DNA of 64,000 bases. Source: an uncultured Clostridia bacterium (GTDB lineage: Bacteria > Bacillota > Clostridia > TANB77 > UBA1234). Under the pieces are notes generated by a model that ran no database searches, was not told where the DNA came from, and worked only from the letters and a program-made list of their open reading frames with translations. Made by a program: the position numbers and the translations under genes. Shown here piece by piece: positions 9,792-19,583 of the stretch (its first letter is position 1; the number at the start of each line of letters is the position of its first letter). The DNA lies in assembly GCA_934149405.1 (NCBI GenBank), contig CAKPEV010000003.1:124001-188000 (forward strand), given 5' to 3'.

Positions 9792-10581
9792 AGAAAAATA
9801 TGAGACTATTCATGCTCCAAAAACTTTAAAAAAGAGCGTTGAAAAAACATTTAATAAAAGCGAAAGAAAAGTTTTTCCTAAGGTTATGCTTGGGACAGCA
9901 ATGGGCATTTTTCTATGTTTCGTAACAATTTTAAATGTGAATCCTGTATTTGCTGCAAGCATATCGACTAATGACTTTGTGAGAGGCATTGTGAATGTGC
10001 TAACAGCAAACAAATATGAAGTGAACGACAAAAACATCAATGCAAACATAGTAACTGCAAAAATAACAGGAATAAAAGACAAAAAAGTAGAAGAAAGAAT
10101 AAATAAAGAAATTGAAGAAATGATAAACAACGTTATAGATGAATTTGAAAAAAGTGCAGATGATTTAAGAGAAAATTATCCAGAAGCACATTATGGAATG
10201 GATGCTGGATACATCGTAAAAACAGACAATGATAAATATTTGTCAGTAGATATATATGTTGTAAATACAGTAGGTTCTTCATCAACAAAGCACAAATTTT
10301 ACAATGTAGACAAAATAACAGGTGAAGAAATAAAACTAAAAGACATGATAAAATCAGAAGATTATATAGAAAAATTAACAAATGATATAGTGAAAGAAAT
10401 CGAAAGATTAAATGCTGAAGAGGGAGTAGATATCTATTTTGCTACATATGATGATGTATATAAACTTCTTTCAAATAAAGAAGAATTTTATATAAATGAA
10501 GCTGGAAACCCAGTAATAGTATTTGATAAATACGAAATAGGAATTGGAGCAATAGGCTGTCCTGAATTTGAAATAAAATAA
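9763..10581 (+). CDS. rsiV: RsiV-like anti-sigma factor (DUF3298 domain)
   Basis: A 272-residue protein with an N-terminal cytoplasmic segment (about 1-40), one membrane helix (about 42-64) and an extracytoplasmic part that ends in a typical DUF3298 domain (DKYEIGIGAIGCPEFEI at the C terminus). RsiV proteins bind lysozyme directly and are then cleaved by signal peptidase and a site-2 protease to release SigV. The overlap with the sigma gene supports the pairing. The first start codon is inside the sigma gene and has GAGGAGG upstream. Confidence 0.8.
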   Translation: MNENIFKEAKEKYETIHAPKTLKKSVEKTFNKSERKVFPKVMLGTAMGIFLCFVTILNVNPVFAASISTNDFVRGIVNVLTANKYEVNDKNINANIVTAKITGIKDKKVEERINKEIEEMINNVIDEFEKSADDLRENYPEAHYGMDAGYIVKTDNDKYLSVDIYVVNTVGSSSTKHKFYNVDKITGEEIKLKDMIKSEDYIEKLTNDIVKEIERLNAEEGVDIYFATYDDVYKLLSNKEEFYINEAGNPVIVFDKYEIGIGAIGCPEFEIK

Positions 10582-10591
10582 AAAGATTAAA

Positions 10592-10634
10592 TAATGACTC
10601 GGAATTTACTTTGAATCCGAGTCATTATTTTTTA
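10592..10634 (+). terminator. Rho-independent terminator after rsiV
   Basis: AATGACTCGGA and TCCGAGTCATT form a strong stem followed by a T-rich tract. Confidence 0.85.
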
Positions 10635-10712
10635 TATTTGTGAATATTGAATTTTTTTTGTCTTTTGTTATATAATTCATTTTATAAGAAGCAATAAAGG
10701 AGAATGATTAAC

Positions 10713-12800
10713 ATGAAAAAGATAGAAGAATTAAAAAGATATTATTTAGATCACAAAAATGTTTTTGAAAATTCAAGTATTTTTAAAAAGCAAAATGAAA
10801 GTTTAGAAATGTTTAAAAATGAATATCCAATAGAAAGATTTTCTAATTTATCTCTTAATGAATATGCTTTAGGAACGGATAATAAAGATTCTTTGTGTTA
10901 TAAAATGGAATTTGGAACATATAAGCACACTGGACCAGGGATTGGTGGTTCAACTGCGTTTAAATATGGAATATATTATTCTAAAGATAAAAATAGTTTT
11001 GTGACAAGAACAGGAATAGCAACAGAACCCGAGAAAACATGGCAAAGCATAAGAGATGATTTCTTGAAAGTTTTGTATTCTGTTGCAAATGCTAATTCTG
11101 TTGCAGATATCAAAGATGATTATTCATCACTAAAAGGAATGTCAATGTACCTTATAAAAATAGCATATTGTTATTTCTCTGAAAAAATAGTATGTATTGC
11201 AGGTAGAAAACAATTAAAAGGAGTATTGGATTTATTTGAAATTCAATACGATGATAACTATTCATCATTGCAATTAGCATTTTTAATTAACAAAACAATA
11301 AGAGATAATATTCCCGAAATTGCAAATGATTCATCTATAACTATTGGACATTTAATATGGGATTTTTATTATATAAATAACGAAAGTGAAGAAAGAGAAA
11401 AAGCAAAGATAGAAAATAAAATTTGGATATATGCCCCAGGTGAAAATGCAAATAAGTGGGATGAATTTTATAGAGATGGAATCATGGCATTGAAGTGGGA
11501 TGATTTGGGAGATTTAAGGCAGTACGCATCAAAATCAGAGATTAAAGAGGCACTAATTGAAAAAAGCAATATAGATTCTTCAAGAAAAAATGATGTTCTT
11601 GCAAATTGGGAGTTTGTAAATGTGCTTAAAATAGGTGATGTTGTATATGCTAAAAGAGGAACAGATACAATTGTTGGTAAGGGTATAGTTGAATCTGATT
11701 ATATGTTTGACAACAATAGACCAGAATATAAAAGCTATAGAAAAGTTAATTGGATTTATAATGAAGAAAGAAATCATGTTGAGCTTATGGGAAATACTTT
11801 GGTTCAAAAGACATTAACGGATATTTCAAAGTATCATGATTACATAGAAAAATTAGAAAAGTTTTACGGTGACAATAAAACCAAAGAACAAAATTCAAAT
11901 GAATATACAAAGTTTGATTTTTTAGATGAAGTACTAATTACAGAAGAAAAATATGATAGTATTATAAATACTTTAGAGAGAAAGAAAAACATTATTTTAC
12001 AAGGCGTTCCTGGAGTTGGTAAAACATTTTGTGCTAAAAAAATCATGTATTCCTTGATGAATTGTAAAGATGAATCAAAAATCAAGATAGTACAATTCCA
12101 TCAATCGTATTCTTATGAAGATTTTATTCAAGGGTACAAGCCTAATGATGATGGAAAATTTGAAATCAAGAATGGAATTTTCTATGATTTAGTGCAAGAG
12201 GCAAGAAAAGAATACGAAAGGGCTATTGCTAGCAATGAGGAACCTAAAAAATATTGTATGATAATAGATGAAATAAATAGAGGTAATTTGTCAAAAGTCT
12301 TTGGCGAGTTGATGATGCTTATTGAAAGTGACAAAAGAGATTCAAAATGGAGTATTAACTTAACTTATTCTGACGATGATTTCTATATTCCAAGTAATTT
12401 ATATATTATTGGAACAATGAATACTGCTGATAAAAGCACGGCAACAATAGATTATGCTTTGAGAAGAAGATTTGCTTTTATAGATTTAGAACCAGCATTT
12501 AAAGGAGAAGCATGTGACAAATTGAGAAAGTACTTAGTTGAGAAAGAAAAGATAGATGCTTCGTTTGTAGAAAGAATAATAACGGCATACAAAAAGTTGA
12601 ATGATTATATAGATAGAGAATTGGGCAAAGAGTTTATGATAGGGCATAGCTATTTTATTAACCAATTCAACAATGAAGAAAATAACGAAATAGTATATAG
12701 TAGTATTGTTACTTATGAGATATTCCCGTTGTTGGAGGCATACTTTGGCGATAATAGCGAAAAGCTTGAAGAGGCTAAAAAAATAATTGAAAAGATATAG
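10713..12800 (+). CDS. mcrB: McrB-type AAA+ restriction ATPase with EVE/PUA-like reader domain
   Basis: A 695-residue motor of a type IV, modification-dependent restriction system. The N-terminal about 200 residues resemble MrcB-type DNA-binding modules. Residues about 230-350 (IWIYAPGENANKWDEFY..., GIMALKWDDLGDL) look like an EVE/PUA-type modified-base reader. The AAA+ domain follows from about 410, with Walker A GVPGVGKT near 430, Walker B MIIDEINRGN near 520 and the McrB signature MNTADKS near 568. AAAGGAG at 10696-10702 favours ATG 10713 over 10704. mcrC follows after 9 bases. Confidence 0.9.
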   Translation: MKKIEELKRYYLDHKNVFENSSIFKKQNESLEMFKNEYPIERFSNLSLNEYALGTDNKDSLCYKMEFGTYKHTGPGIGGSTAFKYGIYYSKDKNSFVTRTGIATEPEKTWQSIRDDFLKVLYSVANANSVADIKDDYSSLKGMSMYLIKIAYCYFSEKIVCIAGRKQLKGVLDLFEIQYDDNYSSLQLAFLINKTIRDNIPEIANDSSITIGHLIWDFYYINNESEEREKAKIENKIWIYAPGENANKWDEFYRDGIMALKWDDLGDLRQYASKSEIKEALIEKSNIDSSRKNDVLANWEFVNVLKIGDVVYAKRGTDTIVGKGIVESDYMFDNNRPEYKSYRKVNWIYNEERNHVELMGNTLVQKTLTDISKYHDYIEKLEKFYGDNKTKEQNSNEYTKFDFLDEVLITEEKYDSIINTLERKKNIILQGVPGVGKTFCAKKIMYSLMNCKDESKIKIVQFHQSYSYEDFIQGYKPNDDGKFEIKNGIFYDLVQEARKEYERAIASNEEPKKYCMIIDEINRGNLSKVFGELMMLIESDKRDSKWSINLTYSDDDFYIPSNLYIIGTMNTADKSTATIDYALRRRFAFIDLEPAFKGEACDKLRKYLVEKEKIDASFVERIITAYKKLNDYIDRELGKEFMIGHSYFINQFNNEENNEIVYSSIVTYEIFPLLEAYFGDNSEKLEEAKKIIEKI

Positions 12801-12809
12801 GATGATAAT

Positions 12810-13880
12810 ATGGAAAGATCAAATAGAAAAGTTCCGATAAAAAATGTTTTATATATGTTTAGTTATGTGTGGAATAAAATTTCTTTTCAAGAATACACGT
12901 ATTTGAGTGATGAAGATGACTTCGATTCTGCAGATATTTTAAGCAAATTATTCTTATTAAATGTAAACACAGTTCTTAAAAGAGGATTATATAAGGAATA
13001 CAATGAGATTAACGAAGAAATAAAGGGGATAAAAGGAAAAGTTGATTTTAAAAATTCACTTAATAAGCTGTCTTTCAATAATGCAAAAGCATTTTGTAAT
13101 TATGATGTTTTAGATGAAAATAATATTATAAATCAGATTATAAAAGCTACAGCATTAAAATTATATAATGCAATTGGGATAACAGAAGAAAATAGAAAAA
13201 AACTAAAAAATATTTTGCTAGATTTTAATCAGGTGGAATGTATAGAAATAAATAGTAAAAGTTTTGATATCAAGTATAATAAAAACAATTTATATACTAA
13301 ATATTTGATAAATATATGTGAATTGATTAACAATTCTTTGATGCTTTCAGAAAATAATGGACCATATAAATTCATAAATATTTTAGATGATAACCAAAGA
13401 ATGCAAGATATATATGAAAAGTTTATATTTAGATTTTATAAATATCATTTAGAAAAACAACAAAAAACATATAAAGTAAATTATCAAAAACAATTAGAAT
13501 GGAATTTGGTTAATGGAAATAGTGAGATACTTCCGAAAATGAGGCTAGATATAGTTTTGGAAAATGAGAAGAAGACAATTATAATTGATACAAAATATTA
13601 TTCTGATTATTTAAGCAGTTATAGAGATGGAAAAGGAACACTAATTTCGGGTAGTATGTACCAAATGTATACATATATGAACCAAATAAATTCTAACAAA
13701 AGTATTACAGGTATGCTTTTATATCCGTTAAATGATGAACCTATTGATGAAAAGTACGATCTTAAGATAGTAGAAAATAAAGAAATAACAGATGCAAAAT
13801 TTAGAGTTAGAACTATTGATTTATCAAAAGATTGGAGAAAAATCGAAGAAGAATTGTTAGCGATTATAGAAAATGATTAA
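12810..13880 (+). CDS. mcrC: McrC-family nuclease subunit
   Basis: A 356-residue McrC protein. The N-terminal part begins with PIKNVLYMFSYVW. The PD-(D/E)XK nuclease core lies near residues 240-275: LDIVLENEKKTIIIDTKYY, with D and the DTK triad. McrC joins the McrB hexamer and cuts DNA that carries modified cytosine. It is co-transcribed with mcrB. No methyltransferase is nearby, as expected for a type IV system. Confidence 0.88.
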   Translation: MERSNRKVPIKNVLYMFSYVWNKISFQEYTYLSDEDDFDSADILSKLFLLNVNTVLKRGLYKEYNEINEEIKGIKGKVDFKNSLNKLSFNNAKAFCNYDVLDENNIINQIIKATALKLYNAIGITEENRKKLKNILLDFNQVECIEINSKSFDIKYNKNNLYTKYLINICELINNSLMLSENNGPYKFINILDDNQRMQDIYEKFIFRFYKYHLEKQQKTYKVNYQKQLEWNLVNGNSEILPKMRLDIVLENEKKTIIIDTKYYSDYLSSYRDGKGTLISGSMYQMYTYMNQINSNKSITGMLLYPLNDEPIDEKYDLKIVENKEITDAKFRVRTIDLSKDWRKIEEELLAIIEND

Positions 13881-13989
13881 AAATATTTGGATAATGTAAA
13901 TAAAATGCGCTGAGTAAAAATGTAGTTTAAATTTAGGTGTGTTCCATAAGTATAGTAAATACAAATGATATTAGTAAGGAGGCATGTAT

Positions 13990-14696
13990 ATGAATATTTT
14001 TTAACAAGTAATATTGGCGTAATAAGAAAAGAAAATGGCGAGAAAAAAGCAGAAAAGTTTTCAAATGAAAATAACTTTTTAGAAATGTTAAAAGAATCTC
14101 TTAGAGAAAATAAGAAGTTTGTTCTTGTTAGTAGTAATCCAGAAGCTATTGAACAAAATTCAAGATACTTAGAACTAGATGTTATTGCATTAAATATGTC
14201 TGATATACTTTTTGACGAATATGTTGTTTTAGATAATAGAAACAAGGAAAATGTAAAAGAGGTTTTGGAAGATAGTTCACTTATTATGCTTTGTGGTGGA
14301 AATACATATAGGCAAAATCAGTTTTTTAATGAGATTGATTTGAAAAAATATATTTTAGCTTTAGATACCACTATTGTTGGTATTAGTGCTGGTTCAATTA
14401 ATGCAGCAAGTGTTGCATACAACAGCCCAGAGTGCGAAGAAGATACTTTGAATCCTGAATTGCTATCAGGGCTTGGACTTACTAATATAAACATTGAACC
14501 TCATTTTGATGTAAAGAATAATAACAAAATTCAAATGGATTCTATACTTTCACAGTCGTATAAAAGAGTGATTTATGGCTTGCCAGATGGTTCATATATA
14601 AAAAATAACACACTTTACGGAGAAGGATACAAGATACATAATGGAGAAATCAAGCTGATTTGCAACAATGATGAGAAATATGAAATTTACGACTAA
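13990..14696 (+). CDS. Peptidase S51 (dipeptidase E)-like protein with a frame problem at its start
   Basis: The product resembles type 1 glutamine amidotransferase-like S51 peptidases: LCGGNTYRQNQ and the nucleophile motif GISAGS near residue 131, then EPHFD. The expected N terminus MNIFLTSNIGVI would start at ATG 13990, 7 bases after AAGGAGG (13976-13982). In the sequence given, six T at 13998-14003 put TAA in that frame, and the body of the gene lies in the -1 frame. An in-frame ATG at 13965 has no ribosome site. One missing T, a slippage event at T6 or a real mutation would explain it. This is not the CGG type. Confidence 0.65.
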
Positions 14697-14742
14697 CAGA
14701 GTAAATGATATTAAAGTGTTATAAAAGTAAAAAATAAATTAT

Positions 14743-14777
14743 ATCAAAATAGCATGCTAGAAAGGCATGCTATTTTT
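14743..14777 (+). terminator. Rho-independent terminator
   Basis: AAAATAGCATGC and GCATGCTATTTT form a 12-bp stem with a 7-base loop, then TG. The remaining 175 bases before the next gene show no further clear element. Confidence 0.8.
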
Positions 14778-14953
14778 GTAGCTAAAAAATAGTATTTAAT
14801 GAAAAAAATAGAGATTGAAATTTGAGTGTCTTTGTGTTAATTTAATATTGGAGGCAGAAATAATCTTTTTCTTGTCAAAAAAGAGACTTTTTAAAATTTT
14901 AATTGTCTAATGATAGGAGAAAGAAAAATATAATAATTTGAAAGGATGATTTT

Positions 14954-15547
14954 ATGAACAAGAAAGTATTAGGGATTATTTTGGGGGTATTACTTGTGTC
15001 AATTGTAATTGTTGGGACAATGTTAACAGTATCAAAACCTCAGGAGGATAACACTTCATTAGTAAAAATCGAAACAGAAAAAGATTTGAAAAAAGCAATT
15101 GAAAAGGTGCATAAAAACACAACATCAGAGTTGCCAGATTTAGAAACGATGACTATTAGTGTAAATGATGAATATCAGTTTTCAAACTATACAGGATTAT
15201 CATCAAATAAAGATATTGAATCACTTGTAGTATCAATTCCAACTATAAATGCACAACCATATGAAGCAGCAATTATAAAAGTTAAAGCTGGCGCAGATAT
15301 TGAGAAAATAAAACAAGAAATTTTAGATAATATTGATATGAATATGTGGATTTGTGTTTCGGCAGATACGCTATATGTTACGAACTATAAAGATGTAATA
15401 TTTTTGGTGATGAGTGAAAAAGACTGGGCAAAGTCAGTACTAGAGTCATTTAAGGCATATGTTGGTGAAAAAAATATAGGAAAAGTCTTAGAAAAAACAC
15501 AAGACTTTGAAGATATTGAACTTCCACCAGAAATAATTTGCGATTAA
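14954..15547 (+). CDS. Membrane-anchored or secreted protein, DUF4358-like
   Basis: A 197-residue protein with an N-terminal signal or anchor (about 5-26) and an extracellular domain ending in a segment typical of DUF4358 proteins (ICVSADTLYVTNYKDVIFLVMS). AAGGATG precedes the ATG. Such proteins often sit with AlgI/AlgJ-like acetylation genes in Clostridia, as here. The molecular role is unknown. Confidence 0.6.
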   Translation: MNKKVLGIILGVLLVSIVIVGTMLTVSKPQEDNTSLVKIETEKDLKKAIEKVHKNTTSELPDLETMTISVNDEYQFSNYTGLSSNKDIESLVVSIPTINAQPYEAAIIKVKAGADIEKIKQEILDNIDMNMWICVSADTLYVTNYKDVIFLVMSEKDWAKSVLESFKAYVGEKNIGKVLEKTQDFEDIELPPEIICD

Positions 15548-15598
15548 GATACAAAAGAGCTTCCAATAAGGGAGCTCTACTAGTTAGGAGGAAAAAAA

Positions 15599-16990
15599 GT
15601 GCTATTTACCAGTATCAGTTTTTTATATTATTTTTTACCGATAGTTATAGCAATGTACTTTATATTACCTAAAAAAGCAAGAAATGTGGTACTTTTCGTA
15701 GCGTCAATTTTCTTTTACTTATATGGCGAACCAAAATATATATTCCTTATGTTATTAGAAATTTTAGTTGCATACATTGGTGCAATTTTGATAGACAAAT
15801 ATAAAAGTAAAGGTATATTTATAGCAACAGTATCAATACACATATTACTTCTTTGCGTATTTAAATATACTGATTTTATAATATCTAATATAAATGGAAT
15901 ATTTAAGAGCAACATATCGCTTTTAAGATTAGCATTACCAATAGGAATCTCATTTTACACATTCCAAATTTTAAGCTATGTCATAGATGTATACAAAGGA
16001 AAAGTGAAAGTACAAAAAAGCTTTTTAAAACTTGCAACATATGTAATGTTATTCCCACAACTTATTGCTGGACCTATCGTTAGATATGAAACAATCGAGG
16101 ATGAGCTAGATAATAGAAAATGTACCATAGATGGATTTGCCCAAGGCGTAAGAAGATTTGTAATAGGACTTTCTAAAAAAGTTTTAATAGCAAATATGCT
16201 AGGCGAATTGTGTAATGTATTCACTGCAACGACAGAAAAAAGTGTATTATTTTATTGGATGTTTGCCATAAGTTATATGCTACAAATATATTTTGACTTC
16301 TCAGCATATTCAGATATGGCAATAGGTTTAGGTAAAATATTTGGCTTTAACTTTTTAGAAAATTTCAATTATCCATATATATCAAAAAGCATAACAGAAT
16401 TTTGGAGAAGATGGCATATATCACTTAGCTCATGGTTCAGAGATTATGTGTATATTCCACTTGGAGGAAACAGAAAAGGCACATTAAAACAAATACGAAA
16501 CATATTAGTTGTATGGATGCTTACAGGCATATGGCATGGAGCAAGCTGGAACTTCGTAGTATGGGGACTTATGTTTGGAGTATTGCTAATAATAGAAAAA
16601 TTCTTCTTGGCAAAATATTTAGAGAAAATGCCAAACATAATAAAAAGAATTTATGTATTATTTATCGTAATGATAAGCTTTGTAATATTTAATGCAGATA
16701 GCATGGTTGAAGCAATTAAAAACATAGTAGGACTATTTGGTGCAAATGGCGAAGCACTTACGAACAAATACACATTATATTATTTAAAGAGTTACCTAGT
16801 AACAATAATAATAGCAATAATTGGAGCAACTCCACTTCTAAAAAATATAATAGAAAAATTAAAACAAAACAAAGTTATGAATGCAGTAATAAATGTAGCA
16901 GAGCCAATTTGTCTAGTTGCACTTTTATTCATAACAACAGCATATTTAGTAGATAACTCATACAATCCATTTTTGTATTTTAGATTTTAG
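15599..16990 (+). CDS. MBOAT-family O-acyltransferase (AlgI/DltB-like)
   Basis: A 463-residue polytopic membrane protein with GTG start and TTAGGAGG upstream. The family moves acyl groups, usually acetyl, across the membrane to extracellular polymers. The hallmark WHGASWN with the catalytic His lies near residue 312, preceded by the re-entrant motif EFWRRWHISLSSWFRDYVYIPLGGN (about 265-290, quoted in part). Length and topology match AlgI/PatA. With the next gene it forms a two-component acetylation system for a cell-surface glycan that is not identified here. Confidence 0.88.
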   Translation: MLFTSISFLYYFLPIVIAMYFILPKKARNVVLFVASIFFYLYGEPKYIFLMLLEILVAYIGAILIDKYKSKGIFIATVSIHILLLCVFKYTDFIISNINGIFKSNISLLRLALPIGISFYTFQILSYVIDVYKGKVKVQKSFLKLATYVMLFPQLIAGPIVRYETIEDELDNRKCTIDGFAQGVRRFVIGLSKKVLIANMLGELCNVFTATTEKSVLFYWMFAISYMLQIYFDFSAYSDMAIGLGKIFGFNFLENFNYPYISKSITEFWRRWHISLSSWFRDYVYIPLGGNRKGTLKQIRNILVVWMLTGIWHGASWNFVVWGLMFGVLLIIEKFFLAKYLEKMPNIIKRIYVLFIVMISFVIFNADSMVEAIKNIVGLFGANGEALTNKYTLYYLKSYLVTIIIAIIGATPLLKNIIEKLKQNKVMNAVINVAEPICLVALLFITTAYLVDNSYNPFLYFRF

Positions 16991-17002
16991 GAGGTGCGTA
17001 AA

Positions 17003-18091
17003 ATGACAGAAAAAATAAAAAATATTTTAGTAATAACAACATTCGTTGGAGTAATTACAATTATGTTATTAATAAATATAATAAAAGAAGATACACAAAT
17101 ATCAGTATCAGAAAGAAGAAAACTTGAACAATTCCCTAAAATCTCATTTGCAAAAATAGTAGATGGAAGTTTCTTTTCAAAATTCGATAAATATGTGACC
17201 GACCAATTCGTGGCAAGAGAAACATTTAGAAAAACAAAAGTTTTATCAGAAAAAGAAGTGTTTAGAAAGCTAGATTATAACAATATATACGAAAAAGATG
17301 GAATGCTAATAGAGCAGTTATATCCACTAAACGAAAAATCAATATTGAATTTAACAAACAAAATAAACAGCATAAAAGAAAGCTATCTAACAAAAGAAAA
17401 CAAAGTATACTTCACAATAGTGCCGGACAAAAACTACTTTGTAAGTGGAGATAATTTAAAATTAGATTATCAAAAAATGAAAGATATAATGAAAGAGCAA
17501 TTAGACTTTGCAGAGTATATAGATATATTTGATGAGCTAAAATTATCAGATTACTACATTACAGACTCACACTGGAAACAAGAAAATATACAAAATGTAG
17601 CAAAGAAAATATTAAAAGCAATGGGAATAGAAAGCAATCAAAAATATGAAGCAAAAGAAATATTAGAATTTAAAGGAGTATATGCAGGACAATATCCAAT
17701 AACAACGAAAAACGACAAAATAATAATATTAACAAACGAAATGTTAGAAAACTGCAAAGTATATAACTACGAAAAAAATGAAGAAACAAAAATATACAAC
17801 ATGGATAAAACAAAAGCATATGACAAATACGACATCTATCTATCAGGAGCAACGCCACTATTAAGAATAGATAATCCAAATAGTAGTACAAATAAAGAAC
17901 TAATAATCTTTAGAGACTCTTATGGAAGCAGCTTAACACCACTACTAGTAGAAGGATACAAAAAAATAATGGTGGTAGACACAAGATATATATCACCAAA
18001 AATATTGGATCAATATATAGAATTCACCAATCAAGATGTAATATTTGAATATAGCACATCACTAATAAATGATAGCATAACAATAAAATAA
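17003..18091 (+). CDS. AlgJ/DHHW-like SGNH-fold partner of the O-acyltransferase
   Basis: A 362-residue protein with one N-terminal membrane helix and an extracellular domain of the DHHW/AlgX type. The motif TDSHWK (about residue 190) supplies the catalytic Asp-His pair, and FRDSYGSS (about 305) the serine. AGGAGGTG at 16989-16996 favours ATG 17003; the GTG at 16994 overlaps that site. It follows the MBOAT gene directly. Such proteins complete the acetyl transfer to the glycan on the outer face. Confidence 0.8.
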   Translation: MTEKIKNILVITTFVGVITIMLLINIIKEDTQISVSERRKLEQFPKISFAKIVDGSFFSKFDKYVTDQFVARETFRKTKVLSEKEVFRKLDYNNIYEKDGMLIEQLYPLNEKSILNLTNKINSIKESYLTKENKVYFTIVPDKNYFVSGDNLKLDYQKMKDIMKEQLDFAEYIDIFDELKLSDYYITDSHWKQENIQNVAKKILKAMGIESNQKYEAKEILEFKGVYAGQYPITTKNDKIIILTNEMLENCKVYNYEKNEETKIYNMDKTKAYDKYDIYLSGATPLLRIDNPNSSTNKELIIFRDSYGSSLTPLLVEGYKKIMVVDTRYISPKILDQYIEFTNQDVIFEYSTSLINDSITIK

Positions 18092-18097
18092 GAAAAC

Positions 18098-18137
18098 CAA
18101 AAAGCACACAGTCAATTAAAGGCTGTGTGCTTTTTTA
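18098..18137 (+). terminator. Rho-independent terminator of the acetylation operon
   Basis: AAAAGCACACAG and CTGTGTGCTTTT form a 12-bp stem, followed by T-rich sequence. Confidence 0.9.
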
Positions 18138-18219
18138 AAGTTATCCCAATGAACGATTTACCTATTTCTAAAAATATGGTATTATATAGGCAAAATATGA
18201 AAAGAAAGAGGTTTAAAAG

Positions 18220-18780
18220 ATGTATGATTTTCACATGCATTCGAGTTGGTCGGATGGAGTTTTAAATGAAGTAGAAATATTAGAAAAAGTAAAAGAAAAA
18301 GGAATTAAATATTTTTCACTTACTGATCATGATAATATAGAGGGGTCAAAAAGAATACATGAACACGAAGCTTTTCTATAAGAAAATGGCATAAAATTTT
18401 TAATTGGAACTGAATTAACCTCAAATTATAAAGAAAGAAGAACACATTTGTTGGCATATGATTTTAATGAAAATAGCGAATCTATAAAACAACTCTTGAA
18501 CTTATTAAAAGATAAGAGTTGGCAACATACTTTATATAGACTAGAATACATGAAAGATAATTTCAATATAACTCTAAGTGATGGATCTTATGATTATATG
18601 AAAACCAAAAGTATTATAAAAAAGCCTCTAATAGCAGAATGCATGAAAAGCGAGGGATATGTCCAAAAAAAGGGAGAAGCGATAAAAGAGTATATAGAAA
18701 AAGGCTTAGAGGAACTACAATTTGAGATATATAATAGTTATAAGTTAAATAATTTAGATAAGGTTTTTATATGCTTTTAA
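18220..18780 (+). pseudogene. PHP-domain phosphoesterase, nonsense-interrupted and truncated
   Basis: ATG 18220 after AAAGAGG begins a typical PHP phosphoesterase: YDFHMHSSWSDG, then SLTDHDN near residue 40 and GTELTS further on. These are the metal-binding motifs of this family. An in-frame TAA stands at 18379-18381, between HEHEAFL and ENGIKFLIGTEL, a place where homologues read straight through. The reading frame then ends after about 186 codons, well short of the usual about 270. Two defects of different kinds indicate real decay rather than recoding. Confidence 0.75.
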
Positions 18781-18795
18781 GCGGAAAGGAGAAAT

Positions 18796-19515
18796 ATGAA
18801 AAAGTTTTTAATAATTACAGTGCTTGCGTTTGTTAGTTGCTTTTTCATGACTAATAATATGCAAGAAGAAACAAACGAAAATGTAAAGGACCCTGAAGAG
18901 GTTATTGTAACACCTACACCAGAAGCAACTCCAACTTATGTAGAACCAGAGATAGAAGAAGAGTCAAAGAAAGAGCAAAAAGAAGAACCAAAAGATGAAG
19001 AACTAGTAAAGATATTAGATTACATTCCAGATGTAGTAATAGATTTAAAATATGCAACAGAAGAAAACTTCACAGGTGTAGTAATATATGAAAGCGATGA
19101 GGCTTTGCTTAGATATGGAACAGTGAAAAAACTTGAAAAGGCACAAGAAGAACTAAAAAAACTTGGATACAAGTTATGCATATGGGATGCCTTTAGACCA
19201 AAAGAGGTTCAATTTAAATTGTGGAAGATTTGTCCAAACCCTATATATGTAGCAAATCCTAACAAAGGTTTTTCAAAGCATAGTAGAGGAAACACAGTGG
19301 ATATAACAATTGTGTCACTAAGTGGAGAAAAAATAGAAATGCCATCAGGTTTTGATGATTTTACTAAAAAAGCAGATAGAGACTATAGCGATGTATCTAA
19401 AGAAGCAGGAGAAAATGCAAAAATGCTAGAAAAAATAATGGAAGATGCGGGTTTCAAAGGATATGCCGGCGAGTGGTGGCACTATTCCGATGAAAAAGAA
19501 TATCCGGTGGTTTAA
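18796..19515 (+). CDS. VanX/DdpX-family D-Ala-D-Ala dipeptidase, secreted
   Basis: A 239-residue M15-family zinc peptidase. The signal region carries a possible lipobox (FVSC at 13-16), then a low-complexity acidic/PT-rich linker (about 25-75) and the catalytic domain: WDAFRP (about 131), SKHSRGNTVDI (about 158-168, zinc His and Asp) and EWWHY (about 225, catalytic Glu and zinc His). Enzymes of this type hydrolyse D-Ala-D-Ala. The export signal suggests wall turnover rather than vancomycin resistance, and no other van genes are present. Confidence 0.8.
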   Translation: MKKFLIITVLAFVSCFFMTNNMQEETNENVKDPEEVIVTPTPEATPTYVEPEIEEESKKEQKEEPKDEELVKILDYIPDVVIDLKYATEENFTGVVIYESDEALLRYGTVKKLEKAQEELKKLGYKLCIWDAFRPKEVQFKLWKICPNPIYVANPNKGFSKHSRGNTVDITIVSLSGEKIEMPSGFDDFTKKADRDYSDVSKEAGENAKMLEKIMEDAGFKGYAGEWWHYSDEKEYPVV

Positions 19516-19532
19516 TAAAATATAAAAACTTG

Positions 19533-19563
19533 TTGACTCTCCCTTTAGAGGAGGTTGTATAAG
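19533..19563 (+). promoter_or_regulatory. MerR-type promoter with 19-bp spacer
   Basis: TTGACT at 19533-19538 and TATAAG at 19558-19563 are 19 bases apart. The spacer contains the dyad CTCCCTTTAGAGGAG. Over-long spacers with a central dyad are the hallmark of promoters activated by DNA distortion through MerR proteins. The MerR-family gene starts at 19584, so autoregulation is likely. Confidence 0.75.
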
Positions 19564-19583
19564 TGATTTATGGAGGCGAAAAC

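Noticed and set aside
18379..18381. TAA in the PHP gene as a recoded sense codon
   Set aside because: TAA ends most other genes in the window normally, and this gene is also truncated at its C terminus.
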